Shown here: positions 42,260-53,138 of the stretch, piece by piece
Numbering within the stretch: the first letter of the stretch is position 1
Layout of the letters: each line of letters starts with the position of its first letter
Assembly (NCBI GenBank): GCA_016800925.1
Contig: JABCPU010000060.1
Location: forward strand, 174,534 to 238,533
Length of the DNA: 64,000 nucleotides
From: Suillus spraguei
Lineage: Eukaryota; Basidiomycota; Agaricomycetes; Boletales; Suillaceae
Direction of reading: 5' to 3'
The notes under the pieces: model-generated
Databases searched by the model: none
What the model was told of the DNA's origin: nothing
The model's input: only the letters and a program-made list of their open reading frames with translations
Position numbers and translations under genes: made by a program

Positions 42260-43674
42260 AGATTGATGAGCTGCACATGGCGTGGGGAGACTCCCAAATG
42301 TTTCATTCTTCTTCTTCTTTTGTTTCTCAAGAACCAGTTACCGCTAAAGTTACCGCTACCGTACCAAGTTCCACTGACCGCATACCAGCGCCCACTGTGC
42401 AACCACTGCTCTTACGGAGCATTACCGCTGACACATCGTCGTCTCCCTTTAACTGTCCTCAGTTATCTGCTCATTATCATTACCTAACCTCTATTCATTC
42501 CTCCATTAATGCCGAGTCTACTGAAGCCTTCCACAGCATTTACACCTACGACGAGACCACGCATTCCTACATCTACAAACCTGTAGGCAAGAAAGTTAAC
42601 ACCGTCCCGACTACCATGCCGCCAGAGTACTGCATGCAATGGGAATTACCATTAGACCCTTTGGCTGGTTTACCTGAGTTACCACTGCACCCGCCAGACT
42701 TTGTACCTGGCAAGTGGTTTACCCAAGAGAGAGCTGACGCGCTCAATCTGGATCCCGCGAAGTGGCTATGGCCAGAGGAGGACAAGCTCATATGTTGGCT
42801 TGTTCATGAACACGAGACCGCCTTCGCCTGGGACGCATCAGAACGTGGCCGTCTCAATGAAAAGTACTTTCCACCGTACAAGATACCGACGGTACCGCAC
42901 ACACCGTGGGTGGAGCGCAGCATCCCAATCCCTCCTGCCATGCTGGAGAAAGTTGTGGGGATTATCAAGGAAAAGATTGCATCTGGCGTGTACGAGCCAT
43001 CAACGGCGTCTTACTGCTCGCGATGGTCCTGCATCGTTAAGAAAGACAGTACATCACTGCATATAGTTCACGATCTCCAACTGCTGAACAGGGTAATTAT
43101 CAAAGACGCTTCCATTCCTCCTTTCATTGAACATCTTGCTGAATCATTTGCCGGCTACGCCATGTACAGCATGATGGACTTATTTTCAGGATATGATCAG
43201 CAGTCGCTACATGTTGACTCGCGCGATATGACCACCTTTGGTACACTGTTGGGGCCTTACCGCCTAACCACGCTTCCAATGGGCCACGCTAATGGCATAC
43301 AGCTCTTTCAAGGGGATATTTGCTTCGTCCTACAAGACGAGATCCCAATGTACACATTCCCGTTCATTGACGACATTGCCATGAAGTCGGTAAAGATGCG
43401 GTATCAGAGAGCTGACAGCTCATATGAGACCATACCGGAGAATGCTGGCATTTGCCGCTTCATCTGGGAACACTTAATTGTGGTTAACTGCGTCTTGCAC
43501 CGCTTGCGTATGGTTGGGCTAACGGTTTCCGCCAAAAAGTTTGTGTTAGCTGCGCCTACCGCCAATATTGTAGGACACATGTGTACCTTCGAAGGGCGTG
43601 TTCCAGAGTCTGGGAAGGTACAAAAGATCCGCGATTGGCCTGAGTGTAGCACTGTTACGCATGTGCGAAGCTTC
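42250..43674 (+). pseudogene. pol: Reverse transcriptase region of the B element, cut by a C solo LTR
   Basis: It is open from the frame overlap to the insertion point. The linker ends near PLHPPDFVPGKWFTQERADA. The RT core follows: KEKIASGVYEPSTASYCSRW, LHIVHDLQLLNRV, MYSMMDLFSGYDQQSLHV, GPYRLTTLPMGHANGIQLFQ, and the catalytic box as FPFIDDIA. FIDD in place of YxDD is, as I recall, normal for this Agaricomycete family. Later GHMCTFEGRVPESGKVQKIR and VTHVRSF end at 43674, where the LTR interrupts the usual VRSFLG motif. The protein is broken by the insertion only; no stop occurs in this part. Confidence 0.88.
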
Positions 43675-45032
43675 TGTTACAACCATGCAAAACTGGGGCT
43701 ACTAAGAAGTCCTGGTCTTACATGGGGTTGTACCGGAGGGATGGAAAGTCGAAGGGGCTTGGCCTCAGCTCATATGCTGTGCCCCTTACCCGAGTATGTG
43801 CCCTTAATTTCGGATGAAGTCCAAGGGAGAGTTATAGTGAAGTCCAGACAGAGTCCGGATGAACTCCATAGGACAGGATAGCTCAATAGAGCTCCGAAGG
43901 ACTTGCAGATGAGCACCGGAATGCGCCGGAACTATTTCCGGATGGTAGGGAGTAATGGTAAGACTACTGGAACAAGTTCCAAGTAGAATGGATGAAGGAT
44001 GGACTCCTGGACGAAGTCCAGGGCAGGATAGGAGCAAAGCTCTGGAGGGAAAGATGATCCATAGATGTCGGAGGATAGGATAGGGTAGATCTGGAGGACC
44101 AGGGGTCCGAATGTCTGGAGCTCGGAGGAGCGGAAGAGCGGAGGGGCGGATGATCAGATGATCAGATGAGCGTAGCTCTATGGATCTTAGGGGAGGTGTT
44201 AACTACTAGAGAGGAGTAGGTCCAAATATGGTGTAGAGGTAGTATAGACTACTCCAGACAAGGTCCAGAATAGAAACAGACAGAATAAGACTACCAAAGG
44301 TAGAGTCAGAGGTGAATCAGATGAAAGACAGGAAACATATGAAGTCCGAAAAGGATATAGGACAAAGGATCAAGGCTCCGGCCTAGGGAATGATCCCATA
44401 GGTCTGAGTCGGAAGCTTACAAGGGCCAGAGCCCAAGTGCGGGAATGGAAACAGATTTATATAGACATGGTAACAAGATACAGAAGTCAATGGAATATAC
44501 AGAGGTAGGAAAGCAATGATCAGATTGAGGTCTGCAGGAGTTGTACTACAAGTTTATATACTGTAGGTAGCATGCCGGAAGGCAAGTAAGGATAGTCCGA
44601 GGCTATGTTTGAGGCATTGTGGAACACAAGGCTATGAACTCGGAAATAAGACTTGTACGAAATATCTTATCAAGACAGAAGGTCAAGATAACCGAAAGCC
44701 AGAGGTGTAGAGATAACCGAAAGCCGGACACAGGTATTAACCTAAAAGGAGTAATGCGCAGGTGCGCGGGAATAGTTTCGGATATGAGCATGGATCGGAT
44801 ATGGACATGGATCGGATATGGACATGGATCGGATACAGACATGGATCAGATGGGTGGATCAGATCGGATGGATGGACTGAGTCGGATATGGATATGGATT
44901 AGATATGGATGGATATGGATTGGAGTGGATGGGTGGATTGTATATGCGAGCTGGATTGGATGGGTGGACTAGGATGTATGGATTGGGTGTCCGGATGTCC
45001 ATGGATCGGACCTGAATGTACGGTATATGACA
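43675..45032 (-). mobile_element. Family C solo LTR in RT of the B element, TSD GCTTC
   Basis: The 1358 bp copy, as written, starts TGTTACAACCATGC and ends GTACGGTATATGACA. GCTTC lies at 43670-43674 and 45033-45037. Removal restores VRSF-LGTCGILRIFIKD. Confidence 0.95.
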
Positions 45033-45778
45033 GCTTCCTGGGTACCTGTGGCATCTTGCGTATTTTCATCAAGGACTTTGCCAAGATAGCGAGACCGCTA
45101 GTAGTGCTAATGCGTAAGGACATCATATTTGAGTGGGGTCACGAACAGAAGGTAGCTATGCAGACGCTCAAGGATGCTATTATGCAGATGTTCAAGGACG
45201 CTATTATGCAGTTGCCCACGCTAAAATCGCTCGATTATGTTTCTGGGCAAGAAGTTGTTCTAGCCGTTGACACATCTTCTATTGCCGTAGGTTTTATACT
45301 CTCGCAAATCAGCGAGGACATGAAGCGCTATCCTAGCCGCTTTGGTTCGCTAATGCTTACTGAAGTTGAGAGCCGCTACTCACAAGCGAAGCTTGAGCTA
45401 TATGGGTTGTTCAGAGCACTGCGCGCTATGCGGGTGTATATCTTCGGCATCGTCAACCTTACGGTTGAAGTGGACGTGAAATATATCAAGGGGATGATCA
45501 ATAACCCAGATCTCCAGCCTAACACCACGATCAATTGCTGGATCGCAGGTATACTTTTGTTTCAATTCAATCTCGTGCACGTACCCGCAACCAAGCATAC
45601 CGGCGCTGACAGTCTCTCAAGGAGACCTGCTGCAGACAAAGACCCAGCTGAGGAGGATGATCATGAGGATTGGTTAGACCACTCGTACTCCTTCAGTATG
45701 GAGATCTTGAATGACAGGGCTTGCATAGTCGCAGGTCCTTGCGGCACCCTCATTCATCACCCGTGCCGTGCTCACTAA
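45033..45778 (+). pseudogene. pol: RNase H region of the B element
   Basis: It resumes pol after the C LTR with LGTCGILRIFIKDFAKIARP. RNase H-like residues follow: VVLAVDTSSIAVGFILSQ (first Asp), SRYSQAKLELYGLFRALRA (Glu) and LTVEVDVKYIKGMIN (Asp), then VHVPATKHTGADSLSRRPA. A 27 bp internal near-duplication occurs (LKDAIMQMFKDAIMQLP). The frame ends at TAA 45776; the integrase continues in another frame, so at least one frameshift has occurred. Confidence 0.85.
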
Positions 45779-46970
45779 CTCGACCACCCACGTTACTCGC
45801 ATGTTTAGGTACCAATACCCATGATAGCGATGGCATCGTAATCCTGCATTGTGAGGCCGCTCAAGCCCAAGATGAACATATGCTGGTAATCCAGCGATTC
45901 CTGACTGACTGCAAGCAGCCAGCGAGCTTGACCAACAAGGAATTTATGTCCTTCGTCGGGACACTCGTTCGGTACTTCATGTTGGGGGATAGCCTCTTCC
46001 GGCAGCAATCGCTCGGCAAGCATCAGCTAGTCGTACCGGCAGCTAAGCACTTGCATATTCTTAAAGAAGTGCACAACGACTTAGGTCATAAGGGAGCATT
46101 TGCAACTCGCGCTAGACTTCTTTTACGTTTTTGGTGGCCATATATTATTGACGATATCAAATAGTACAACAGGACTTGTCACGAGTGCCAGATCAGGCAG
46201 ACTCGCCGCTTGCACATACTGCCAACCGTCCCTGTACCCGGCAGTATCTTTAGGCGCGCACACCTTGACACTATGATGATGCTGAAAGCTGGCGGATTCA
46301 ATCGCTTAGTTCAAGCGCGCTGTGCTCTTACCAGCTACCCGGAATGGCGTATGCTACACAAGGAAAACACCAGGACCCTTAGCGCCTTTATTTTCGAGGA
46401 GCTTTTGTGTCAGTGGGGACCTATCACAGAGATCGTTACTGACAATGGGCCAGCCTTCATTGCGGCGGTAGAAGAGTTAGCTAACCGCTATGGGATTCAC
46501 CCAATCTGCATTTCTCCTTACAACTCGCAAGCCAACGGAATTGTCGAGCAGCGTCATTATGATGTCCTGGAGGCCATCATGAAAAGTTGCGAGGGGGACG
46601 AGTCCCGCTGGTACCAGACCATTCATACCGTGTTCTGGGCCGAGCATGTTACCATTCATCATGACACTGGGCTATCGCCATATTTTATGGTTCACGGCGT
46701 CGAGCCAATCTTTCCATTTGATCTCGCTGAAAGTACCTTTCTAGTAGACCTACCCGGCCAAGAGACATTCTCTACCACTGATCTCATTGCTTACCGCATG
46801 CGGCAGTTACAGAAGCACCAAGAAGATATCTGTGGCATCAGAGACAAAGTCACCAAGGCTAGACTCAATTCGGTACGGCAATTCAAGTGCCGGTACGGCA
46901 CTACTATCAAAGACTATAACTTAGTGCATAATTCCAAGATCGAGTATGAGCTGAGTTGAAAGACAAAGCC
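45779..46970 (+). pseudogene. pol: Integrase region of the B element
   Basis: The zinc-binding part has LHILKEVHNDLGHKGAFATR, FWWPYIIDDIK, a TAG stop at 46162-46164 (probably TGG before), and CHECQIRQ. The catalytic core shows the DDE triad in RAHLDTMMM, ITEIVTDNGPAFIAAVEEL and NGIVEQRHYDVLEAI. A TGA (46957-46959) follows IEYELS. The last part is KTKPRYLSPMVVVHCTN, a GPY/F-like module, interrupted at 47011 by a G LTR. The TAG and TGA make this copy unable to produce full Pol. Confidence 0.85.
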
Positions 46971-47011
46971 GCGGTACCTCAGTCCAATGGTAGTTGTGCA
47001 TTGTACCAATG

Positions 47012-47488
47012 TGTCACAACCCACAAACGAATTAACGCAAGGGCAGAGACTAGGACTCAAACAAAGGTTATCACAGAGAAAGAGAGAGGAGCAAGGACGT
47101 CTTGGATTGCTACAGTTGTAGATACAAGAGGTTTGAACTAAAGAACTACTACAGCGAAACTAGCTAACTATATACACATATTGAAACTGAGATATAAACT
47201 GAGTTTGAAACTACTAGCCAATCATAAAATAGAAATGAGAATCGTACGATGTGATGGTTGTGACATTGTTATGACATCATATTCTAGAAGGTTCTAAGAT
47301 CACGTGACACTATCTTATCTTATCTTATCCGATAGCATCATAAAAGATCTCTTCATCTTCATCAGGAAGTTCGGTTATAGAAGCAGTTATAGGGATTTCG
47401 ATGGAATTTGTGTTTGTCTTAGCGCTGGGTTTAGACGCTTTAGGGAAATTGAGAAAAGAGTAATGATTTGTATTTGGAATTCGTGACA
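47012..47488. mobile_element. Family G solo LTR, TSD CAATG
   Basis: The 477 bp copy starts TGTCACAACCCACAAACG and ends GAATTCGTGACA. CAATG lies at 47007-47011 and 47489-47493. It is the only G copy in the window. It carries a short TATCT run near 47310. Confidence 0.9.
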
Positions 47489-47570
47489 CAATGGCAGCTC
47501 ATACTGGCTAGCCAAGTTAGATGGCAGCATATCCAAACTGCATTACGCAGCATTCCGCTTGATCCCTTAT

Positions 47571-48339
47571 TGTTAAGACTGTACTCAAGGGTAGAGAGAT
47601 CCGAAGGGCTTTGGCCTCAGTTCGTACACTGTGCCCCTTTCTCGAGTAATGCCCCTTATTTCAGGGAGGAGTTATTCATCCGAAGACCCGGAAGGGGTTG
47701 CGTGACGGATCCGGGTGTCCGAAGGTGTCGGATATAACACGTCCGAAGGTAATTCGGAACGTAAGGAGAGGACAGAGATTAAGGCTAGTTTCGGAACGAG
47801 TTCCTAACTAGAAACTAACGGAGATGGACTATCCGAAGATAGAGTCGGAGGTATAGACTATAGGAGTCAATCCTAAGTCTCGGAAGGTGACTTAAAGCGG
47901 AGAGTGGCTTAAGTCCGGAGGAGGCAGAATGAGTAGAATCTAAGATGATATTCGAACTAAGGTTCTACGGAGATCTACAAGTGGTTTATATACAGTAAGT
48001 ATCTAAGACGGATAATTAGCAAGTCCGGGACCGAGGGCTATGTACGAAGTGTAACGGAAGTCTATTAGTTATTGCACAGCGGATCAGTAAGCATGAATCG
48101 GAAATGAACACAGGAAACGGATCAGTAACACAGGACGGAAATATAAACAGCCGGAGTACCGGTAGTAGGAGAAATGACGAAAGGAGATAGACGCAGATGT
48201 TCACCAGGGAGTTAAGGTGCGAGAAGTGAGTACATTCGGAAGGGTGGTCCGGACAGGATCTGTGGACCGGATGGATATGGAAACGATCGGATCTGGACAG
48301 ATATGATCGGATCTGAGATTAGAAGTATGGTATATGACA
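47571..48339 (-). mobile_element. Family A solo LTR, TSD CTTAT
   Basis: The 769 bp copy, as written, starts TGTTAAGACTGTACTC and ends AAGTATGGTATATGACA. CTTAT lies at 47566-47570 and 48340-48344. It has little CpG decay, suggesting a fairly recent insertion. Confidence 0.95.
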
Positions 48340-48476
48340 CTTATCACCCGCATACCAATACTAAACTTTCAGTTACTAGCGTCACTGGTCTAGACGAAGA
48401 AGCATTGGACTCATTGGCAGGAGAAGACGACGATGAGCTGGCAGATGAAGACATTGGCTTCAGCGCCGACACTTAA

Positions 48477-49127
48477 CCCCACCTATTCCATACCGCTACT
48501 ACTGACACTTGTTACCATACCGCCACTCTCTAATACCACGCTCTCCCTGAAAAACACAAAAAACAAATACCGCTCAGTACGATAGTATCAGTTTTACCCC
48601 GGGTTTCGTCCGATGTCTCAGTTTCTCTTATCAAAGTTTCTGCTCTCTAGATCTCACTTACCTACACTACATGCTAACAGCGCACAGACTCTTATATCAA
48701 AGATAATACTGCAACGGACTGCAAAGGATGGACTAATACCGCGCACCGATCATTACCATACATACTTCCTTCTACCGCGGAGGCAGCACACCACGCACAT
48801 TTTACAGAACCAAGGACATCACGCACACCACAGTATCATGCAGGAATAGAGGAAGGAAGCACAATGATGAAGACAAGATGAGCGGCAACTCGCAATTTTG
48901 GCTGTACTTTCACTCTAGTCTCATCTTATGCAAGCACTCATTTACCCTTACTATATCACACAGGCACTCAATGGACTAGTACTGGAATTTGGACATGGAC
49001 ATGGGACATTTGGACAGGACCGCCGACTCACTTTGCCTTACTGGCGGTACAACCACAGGAGATTGACTCATATGCACACACTACAGTATACAAGTATATG
49101 GTACGAAGGAAGAGACACGCTAAGTAC
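48477..49127 (+). other. Spacer between pol and the antisense gene of the B element
   Basis: About 650 bp contain no recognisable gene. It would hold the shared 3' ends of the convergent sense pol and antisense gene transcripts. Confidence 0.5.
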
Positions 49128-50286
49128 TCAATCACCATGTGCCTTCTTGATGTGGTCCAGATAGCCATGAAGATACTTCATGCTAGCGGCCATCTCCTTC
49201 ATCAGGCATTGCATCTGCATGCACCACGCATCCAGCTTCCGCATCTCAGCGTCAGCCAAGAAGAACAGGTCAGGAATGGCGCGCAGCTCATCCAGCTGTC
49301 GCTGGAATTCCGCTTCATCCTCTACGTCAGAGTCCTCAGCGACTTGCCTAGCGACTTCTCCCATATCCATCTCCTCCCCTTCCGTCAGCTCTATTGCTGC
49401 TTCAGGTGGACTGCCAGCAATAACTTCACTACCAGCCTTACTACTACCGCTATCGCCGGCAGTAGGCGGCGTCTTTGCCGCAGACTTGGCCTTACACTCT
49501 ACAAACAAGTTAACAAGGTTAGAAGTTTGACCTGCGCAGAACTTACTACCGAAGTATCTGGATTGGACACAGCCAGTCTTTAGCTTGCGGCACAGCCAAC
49601 AGCTATACCCACGCTCGCCGGAGCAGAGTAGCTTCAGGCGAGCGCAGCGCTCACACGGCTTCGAGTACACAATGTCGCCAGGTCTCCTACCAATCTTGGG
49701 GCGTGGCTTTGGACGCTAGAGAGAGCACATAAGTAAAGGCAAGCGAACGAGAGATAGCGAGAACTTACCGAAGTACCCTCAGTTGACGCTAATGGTGCCA
49801 CTGTACCCTCCGCATCACCGCCGGTAACCTCCTTCATTGGCACGTCTACCACAGCGACTTCTTTCTCCTTGCCCTTCTTGTCAGCAGTGGCAGCTAACTT
49901 CTCTTGCTCACACTTAACCTTCACGGCAAGTAAAGCTGCAGGAACTTGCTCGGTCCACCGATCATACACCTTACTCGCTTCCAGTCCCGTGGCGTTCTCT
50001 GCTGGCAACAAGACCAACACTAGGCTATATGTCTTCCCATCCAAACAACACTTCGCCATCACGCCCTATACTGTAGAAATGAGCAAACACACAGAACACG
50101 ACAATAGTCGCTTACCATAGCGAGAGTCCACTCATTCATCCACTGCTTCTTCTCAGCGGCTAAGTCCTCACGGTCCTCAGGAACGCATTTGGTCAGTGCC
50201 TCGACCTTAGCACGGATCGCGACAAACTTCTCAACCAAGGCAATGGCCTCAGGGCAAAGGTCGGAACCAAGGTCAAAGAGAGACAT
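49128..50286 (-). CDS. Antisense Zn(II)2Cys6-type gene inside the B element, three exons
   Basis: The minus-strand gene faces pol. Exon 1 (50286-50116) starts MSLFDLGSDLCPEAIAL. A 50 bp intron (50115-50066) has GTAAGC and TATAG ends. Exon 2 (50065-49769) contains LDGKTYSLVLVLLPAEN, VYDRWTEQVPAALLAVK and a Lys/Glu-rich stretch. A 53 bp intron (49768-49716) has GTAAGT and TCTAG ends. Exon 3 (49715-49128) begins RPKPRPKIGRR and encodes CERCARLKLLC, seven residues, CWLCRKLKTGC. That is C-X2-C-X6-C-X7-C-X2-C-X6-C, the exact spacing of fungal GAL4-type binuclear zinc clusters. An acidic segment and a C-terminal helix follow. Splicing gives about 351 residues without a stop. Unlike pol in the same element it is intact. 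DNA binding, perhaps to the element's own LTR, is inferred; the family could also be structural. Confidence 0.75.
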
Positions 50287-50541
50287 GCTGTAGCAAAGAC
50301 AAGCAAGTCATCATGGGTACGCCAGTCATTTATAGCAGCTCCTCACTCGTAACCACTGCATAACACACCTTGTGTTCATCATTATCCCCCTTCCCACGAT
50401 ACCATGAGTTCACCGCCAATCATGCTTCATAAAACTCCGCACACCACACATCACGCCACGTGCTTGCAAGTCGCAGGAACGCTAAGTCTTACATATGGTA
50501 CGTTTGACCGGGGACGGTCAATATTCAAAGTGCCCAGCGGA
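50287..50541. other. Region between the antisense gene start and the 3' LTR
   Basis: About 255 bp would contain the promoter of the antisense gene. No clear purine tract precedes the LTR at 50542; the nearest purine-rich run is GGGGACGG near 50511-50518. Confidence 0.4.
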
Positions 50542-51551
50542 TGTAGCGAGAAAAGTCACGCTGACCATCAAAACCCCGTTTTCGACAAGCGTCTCATTAA
50601 TGTCTGCGGCAGCAACCGAAGGATTTCCTTATAGCGACGAAATAGCCTTTTCACTCTGCTAAGGCGGAACTGTCCTTCTTCCGCGAACCCTTACCAGATC
50701 CTCGCACCGATGCCCTCATGTCCCATCCTATTCCGTCTAGAATCCATTGGTGCGTAGTTACCTCGCTTCTGCCGTTACTAAACCTACGGCAGGATTTACC
50801 TTACATCTTGAGGGGCTGCTGCATGCTGTGCACCTCATAATTAAGTACACCATTTATTTTCTTTCTCGCTACTGGACTTGCATAGCTATCTCATACACAC
50901 TCGCATATGTTAAAAAGGACTGAACATACATACCGTTACTTTTACTTCCTGTTACATCCCTTCACCAGGACTTAGTATCTGGAACGCTCGCTAGTTGCAA
51001 TCTATTTGCCTTTGAACCTTTCTCCGTTCAAACTTCGCTCATTGATTTAACCACCAGTAACCTTACTGCTCGAAGTACTGTGCGACTTTCAACTTCACTA
51101 CTCGTAACCGGACCATGGCCAGTGATCTCGCTGGGTCGTTTTCTCTCTCTTCTGTGTTCCCGCTCGTACGGAAGTTGCCGCTACCGCTACTGCACCGCTG
51201 GTAGTCATAACATTTTCATCTCGCCCAAGTAACTTTGTTCTTGCTCTCGCTAGCTAACTGTTGCAGCTATCATTACTGTGCATGTACCGCTGACACCGCG
51301 CTAGTACCGCTGCTAACCTCGGAAATCGGAATCCTTGTTGCCATATTAGTACTTCACTGTTTCCTTCACACCGCCGCTAACCTCGGAAATTGGAATCCTC
51401 GTTGCCATATTAGTACTTCACTGTTTCCTTCGCACTAACTTAGAAGGAATTGCTTCTATTTGCAGTCCTCTTGGGTCGAACATCTCACTCGTGCATTTAG
51501 TAGGATTAACACTGCGCTTATACTTAGGCCAGCACTAGTTTCTTTGTTTCA
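50542..51551 (+). mobile_element. 3' LTR of the B element, but of family F type
   Basis: The 1010 bp LTR starts TGTAGCGAGAAAAGTCACG and ends TTTCTTTGTTTCA, as the F copies at 36624 and 38666/51556 do. It differs strongly from the 693 bp 5' LTR. It contains a 64 bp tandem duplication (51312-51439). Confidence 0.8.
51312..51439. repeat. 64-bp tandem duplication in an F LTR
   Basis: The GCTAACCTCGGAAAT...CTGTTTCCTTC unit occurs twice in a row. Other F copies have a single unit. Confidence 0.9.
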
Positions 51552-51555
51552 CCAC

Positions 51556-52285
51556 CATTACTAAATTTACGGCAGGATTTACCTTGCGTCTCAAGGGGCT
51601 GCTGCACGCTGTGCGCCTCTTAGTTAATACCCTGTTTATTTTCTTTCTTGCTACCGGACTCACCTAATAATCTTGTATGTGCTCAAATATGTTAAAAAGA
51701 CTCAACATACATACCATTACCGTTACTTCCTGTTACATCCCTTCATTTGGACTTAGTATCAGAACGCTCACTAGTCACAATCTATTTGCCTTTGAGCCTT
51801 TCTCCATTCAAATCTCGCTCATTGATTTAACCGCTGGTAACTTTACCGCTCGAAGTACCACGCAACTTTCGACTTTGCTACTTGTAACTGGACCGCAGCC
51901 AGTGATCTCGCTGGGTCGCTACCTCTCTCATCAACTTTCTCGCTTGTATGGAACTGCCACTACCGCTACTGCACTGCAGATAGTAGTACTATATTCATTT
52001 CGCAGAAGTCACTTTTGTTCTTGCTCTCGCTAGCTAACCACTACAGCTATCCTTACCACACGAGTACTGCTGACATCACACTAGTACCGCCGATATACCG
52101 TTACTGCCACTAACCTCGGAAGTCGGAATCTTTATTGCCTTATTAGTACTTTCTTGATTCATTTGCACTAACTTAGAAAATGAATTGCTTCTATCGCAGT
52201 CCTCTTGGGTCGAACATCTCACTCACACCTTCAGTAGGATTATTGTTGCGCTTATACTTAGGCCAGCGGTAGTTTCTTTGTTTCA
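51556..52285 (+). mobile_element. Right part of the F solo LTR begun at 38666
   Basis: It resumes with CATTACTAAATTTACGGC and ends TTTCTTTGTTTCA, followed by GCGC at 52286-52289. Confidence 0.9.
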
Positions 52286-52506
52286 GCGCTCTTTAAGAAC
52301 CCTTGTACCCAACTACAAGCATTCCCGTGATTCATAAATGAGGTAACAAAAATGATCTTCAACTTGTCAGTCGCATAGGTCTGGTCATTCAGATCAAGAT
52401 ATGCTTTGCATGCGATGAGGAAGCGCTCGGCTTTGTCTTGGTCGCCATCAAAGTTAGGAGGGTGTGCGATCTTGATTTCAGTGGGTTTCTGTGTAGTCGT
52501 GGACAT
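52286..52506 (-). pseudogene. gag: H2 gag, N-terminal part
   Basis: It starts MSTTTQKPTEIKIAHPPNFD at the ATG near 52506. It goes on with GDQDKAERFLIACKAYLDL and KIIFVTSFMNHGNACSWVQG. It breaks at FLKSA where the F LTR inserted and continues at 38665. It is a third, more diverged member of the E family. Confidence 0.85.
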
Positions 52507-52626
52507 GATGTCTTCTTTGCTACAATGCCTCTAGTCCGAGTTGTTGTTACTATGTGAGGGCTTTCATCAATTCAGATCTAGGATCTACACTCACAGATGT
52601 GCGCGTTCAGTAAGACTTTAATCTTT

Positions 52627-53138
52627 TGTTATGAACTGGGGTGGCATTACCAGCGACAGTGAAAAGACACAGATGGTCTGCTGGAAAGTTCTACAATGCT
52701 CACAAGAGAGCAAGGCGAAAGTACAAGGAACTGGTTCTGAGTACGATCAAGGGTTCAGCCTCAAAGACAAGTCTAAGAGGTTCTACAAGAATAGAGACTA
52801 AGGCTAAGGAGTGCTTAGACTTAGAGACGATTCAAGACGACTAAGGATTGGGGGTCCTTAGCAAAGAGGAATCCAGGTAAAACCCAGTAAGATTAAAGTA
52901 GGGAATCTACTACAAGTACACTGTGTTTATATATGTAGATATAAATGCACAGACCAAGCAACCATGGGAAAGTAACTGCGTATCCTAATAAGGAAGGCAT
53001 GTGTAGTACAAGCATGTTGAGATGCATGAGTCATAGGTCTAGCATGTGTGAATGTGAGACCAGTTACAAGATAAGTAGACGAGTCATGATTGTACGAGTG
53101 AATAAGGAAAATGAATAGGGGCACATACAATTGTAACA
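52627..53138 (-). mobile_element. 5' LTR of the H2 copy (E2 type)
   Basis: The 512 bp LTR, as written, starts TGTTATGAACTGGGG and ends ACAATTGTAACA. ACTTTAATCTT lies just outside (52616-52626) and its complement lies near 52889 inside the LTR, so the self-priming pair is kept. It marks the right edge of the big nest. Confidence 0.9.

Larger units (their letters stand above)
46971..48476 (+). pseudogene. pol: C-terminal end of pol of the B element, split by two solo LTRs
   Basis: Removing the G LTR (47012-47488, plus CAATG) and the A LTR (47571-48339, plus CTTAT) joins PRYLSPMVVVHCTN, GSSYWLAKLDGSISKLHYAA, FRLIPYHPHTNTKLSVTSV and an acidic tail (LAGEDDDELADEDIGFSADT) ending at TAA 48474-48476. 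No chromodomain is present. Confidence 0.82.
38896..51551 (+). mobile_element. Full-length family B Ty3/gypsy element with three nested solo LTRs
   Basis: It spans 12,656 bp, about 10.0 kb without the nested C, G and A LTRs. It lies inside an F LTR, with CCGC (38892-38895) and CCAC (51552-51555) as a 4-bp duplication with one CpG change. The order is 5' LTR, gag, protease, RT, RNase H, integrase, antisense gene, 3' LTR. The two end LTRs are of different types (B at the left, F at the right). Confidence 0.8.

Noticed and set aside
50542..51551. Treating this F LTR as an independent solo insertion rather than the 3' LTR.
   Set aside because: Its own 4-bp flanks (CGGA and CCAC) do not match, while CCAC pairs with CCGC left of the B element.
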